Under the pieces are notes generated by a model that was not told the origin of the DNA, made no database searches, and saw nothing but the letters and a program-made list of their open reading frames with translations. From assembly GCF_005239095.1 (NCBI RefSeq), contig NZ_SZUA01000002.1, positions 1 to 64,000 of the forward strand: 64,000 nucleotides of DNA, in the 5' to 3' direction. How positions within the stretch are numbered: the first letter of the stretch is position 1; each line of letters opens with the position of its first letter. Position numbers and translations under genes: made by a program. Shown here one piece after another: positions 62,965 to 64,000 of this stretch. Origin of the DNA: Luteimonas gilva. Lineage in GTDB: Bacteria; Pseudomonadota; Gammaproteobacteria; Xanthomonadales; Xanthomonadaceae.

Positions 62965-64000
62965 ATGCGTTTCAGTCTGCAACGCGAAGTCTTGCTCAAG
63001 CCGTTGGCGCAAGTGGTCAACGTGGTCGAACGTCGGCAGACCCTGCCCGTCTTGGCCAATCTGTTGGTGCAGGTGAAGAAAGGCCAGTTGTCGCTGACCG
63101 GTACCGATCTGGAAGTGGAGATGATCGCCCGCGCCGCGGTGGACGATGCGCAGGACGGCGAGATCACTGTGCCGGCCCGCAAGTGGTTCGAAATCGTCCG
63201 CGCCCTGCCCGACGGCAGCAAGGTCACGGTCAGCCAGTCCGGCGACAAGATCACGGTGCAAGCTGGGCGCAGCCGCTTCACGCTCGCCAGCTTGCCGGCC
63301 AACGATTTCCCGTCGATCGACGAGGTCGAAGCGACCGAACGGGTTCAGGTGCCGGAAGCCTCGCTGAAGGAACTGATCGAACGCACCGCGTTCGCGATGG
63401 CCCAGCAAGACGTGCGCTACTACCTCAACGGCCTGCTGTTCGACCTGAGCGACAAAGTGCTGCGCTGTGTGGCCACCGACGGCCATCGCCTGGCCTTGTG
63501 CGAAGCGGCGTTGGACGGTGGCGGCGGCAAGCGCCAGATCATCGTGCCGCGCAAGGGCGTGCAAGAGCTGCAGCGCCTGCTGGAAGGCGGCGATCGCAAT
63601 CTGGAGCTGGAATTGGGCCGTAGCCACATCCGGGTCAAGCGCGACGATGTCACTTTCACTTCAAAGCTGATCGACGGCCGCTTCCCCGATTACGAGGCCG
63701 TGATCCCGATCGGCGCCGACCGCGAGGTCAAGGTCGACCGCGAAGCCTTGCGCGCTTCGCTGCAGCGTGCGGCGATCCTGTCCAACGAGAAATACCGCGG
63801 CGTCCGCGTCGAAGTGTCGCCGGGCCAGCTGAAGATCAACGCCCACAACCCCGAGCAGGAAGAGGCGCAGGAAGAAGTCGAGGCCGACACCAAGGTCGAC
63901 GGCCTGGCCATTGGCTTCAACGTGAACTACCTGCTCGATGCGCTCACCGCCTTGCGCGACGAACATGTGGTGATCGCCCTGCGCGACGCCAATTCGTCGG
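62965..64000 (+). CDS. dnaN: DNA polymerase III beta sliding clamp (partial)
   Basis: The first 345 codons of the clamp loaded around DNA to hold polymerase III. The start MRFSLQREVLLKPLAQVVNV is preceded by AGGGGATCAG. Conserved segments include RRQTLPVLANLLV, GTDLEVEM, FTLASLPANDFPS, YYLNGLLFDL, CVATDGHRLAL and DGRFPDYEAVIP. The frame stays open to the window edge, so the last 20 or so residues are missing. Confidence 0.97.
   Translation, partial: MRFSLQREVLLKPLAQVVNVVERRQTLPVLANLLVQVKKGQLSLTGTDLEVEMIARAAVDDAQDGEITVPARKWFEIVRALPDGSKVTVSQSGDKITVQAGRSRFTLASLPANDFPSIDEVEATERVQVPEASLKELIERTAFAMAQQDVRYYLNGLLFDLSDKVLRCVATDGHRLALCEAALDGGGGKRQIIVPRKGVQELQRLLEGGDRNLELELGRSHIRVKRDDVTFTSKLIDGRFPDYEAVIPIGADREVKVDREALRASLQRAAILSNEKYRGVRVEVSPGQLKINAHNPEQEEAQEEVEADTKVDGLAIGFNVNYLLDALTALRDEHVVIALRDANSS

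Overview
The window is dense, very GC-rich DNA and reads as chromosome from a gammaproteobacterium of the Xanthomonadaceae/Lysobacteraceae, most like Lysobacter. This rests on gene content and order (bioB-bioF-bioH-bioC, ubiA next to tRNA-Arg and a c5-type cytochrome, rpmH-rnpA-yidC-mnmE beside dnaA-dnaN) and on the many short palindromic intergenic repeats. It is an inference from protein resemblance, not a database match. The right end carries the replication origin region: dnaA, a DnaA-box-rich and AT-rich spacer, and the start of dnaN, which runs off the window.

Layout. 1-4.2 kb: biotin genes on the minus strand, divergent from comF. 4.9-12.5 kb: small envelope proteins, a RidA-like protein, ubiA, tRNA-Arg(CCG), a cytochrome c, an alpha/beta hydrolase overlapping zapE, and two secreted hydrolase-like proteins. 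12.5-16.5 kb: an OmpR/EnvZ-type pair, a Gly/Asn-rich exported protein, an EF-hand protein and a sterol-desaturase-family membrane protein. 16.4-22.1 kb: a ribonucleotide reductase region (nrdA, nrdB, a thioesterase, an APH(6)-like kinase). It has tandem NrdR-box-like sites, a promoter and a cobalamin riboswitch. A four-helix-bundle gene sits between nrdA and nrdB inside a 0.5 kb cassette with 34-bp inverted ends. A gene-less hairpin built from the same units interrupts the riboswitch. This is the most unusual locus in the window.

22-35 kb: sodA, an amino-acid permease, an M20 amidohydrolase, queF, a LysM protein, icd, a LysR gene divergent from a small operon that includes a SpeD-like protein, a secreted methyltransferase, rluE and a response regulator-histidine kinase. 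35-46 kb: hrpB, tatD, an ECF-like sigma factor, two small paralogous proteins, a CadC-like regulator with a TPR-type region, a YadGH-type ABC exporter and a ferredoxin-NADP reductase. 46-57 kb: a peptidase-like hydrolase, a NatAB-type exporter, two paralogous small membrane proteins with an NPYAAP start, a TonB-type lipoprotein, and an operon of a Tat-exported hydrolase, a DUF4331 protein and a TPR protein, followed by an AraC regulator. 57-64 kb: mnmE, yidC, rnpA, rpmH, dnaA, oriC and dnaN.

Intergenic space is filled by several families of short inverted repeats. Some copies touch genes: three genes take their TAG stop codon from a repeat, bioH has a repeat-encoded C-terminal tail, and the nrd-locus element contributes codons to nrdB. 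I saw no CRISPR array, no classical insertion sequence and no prophage.
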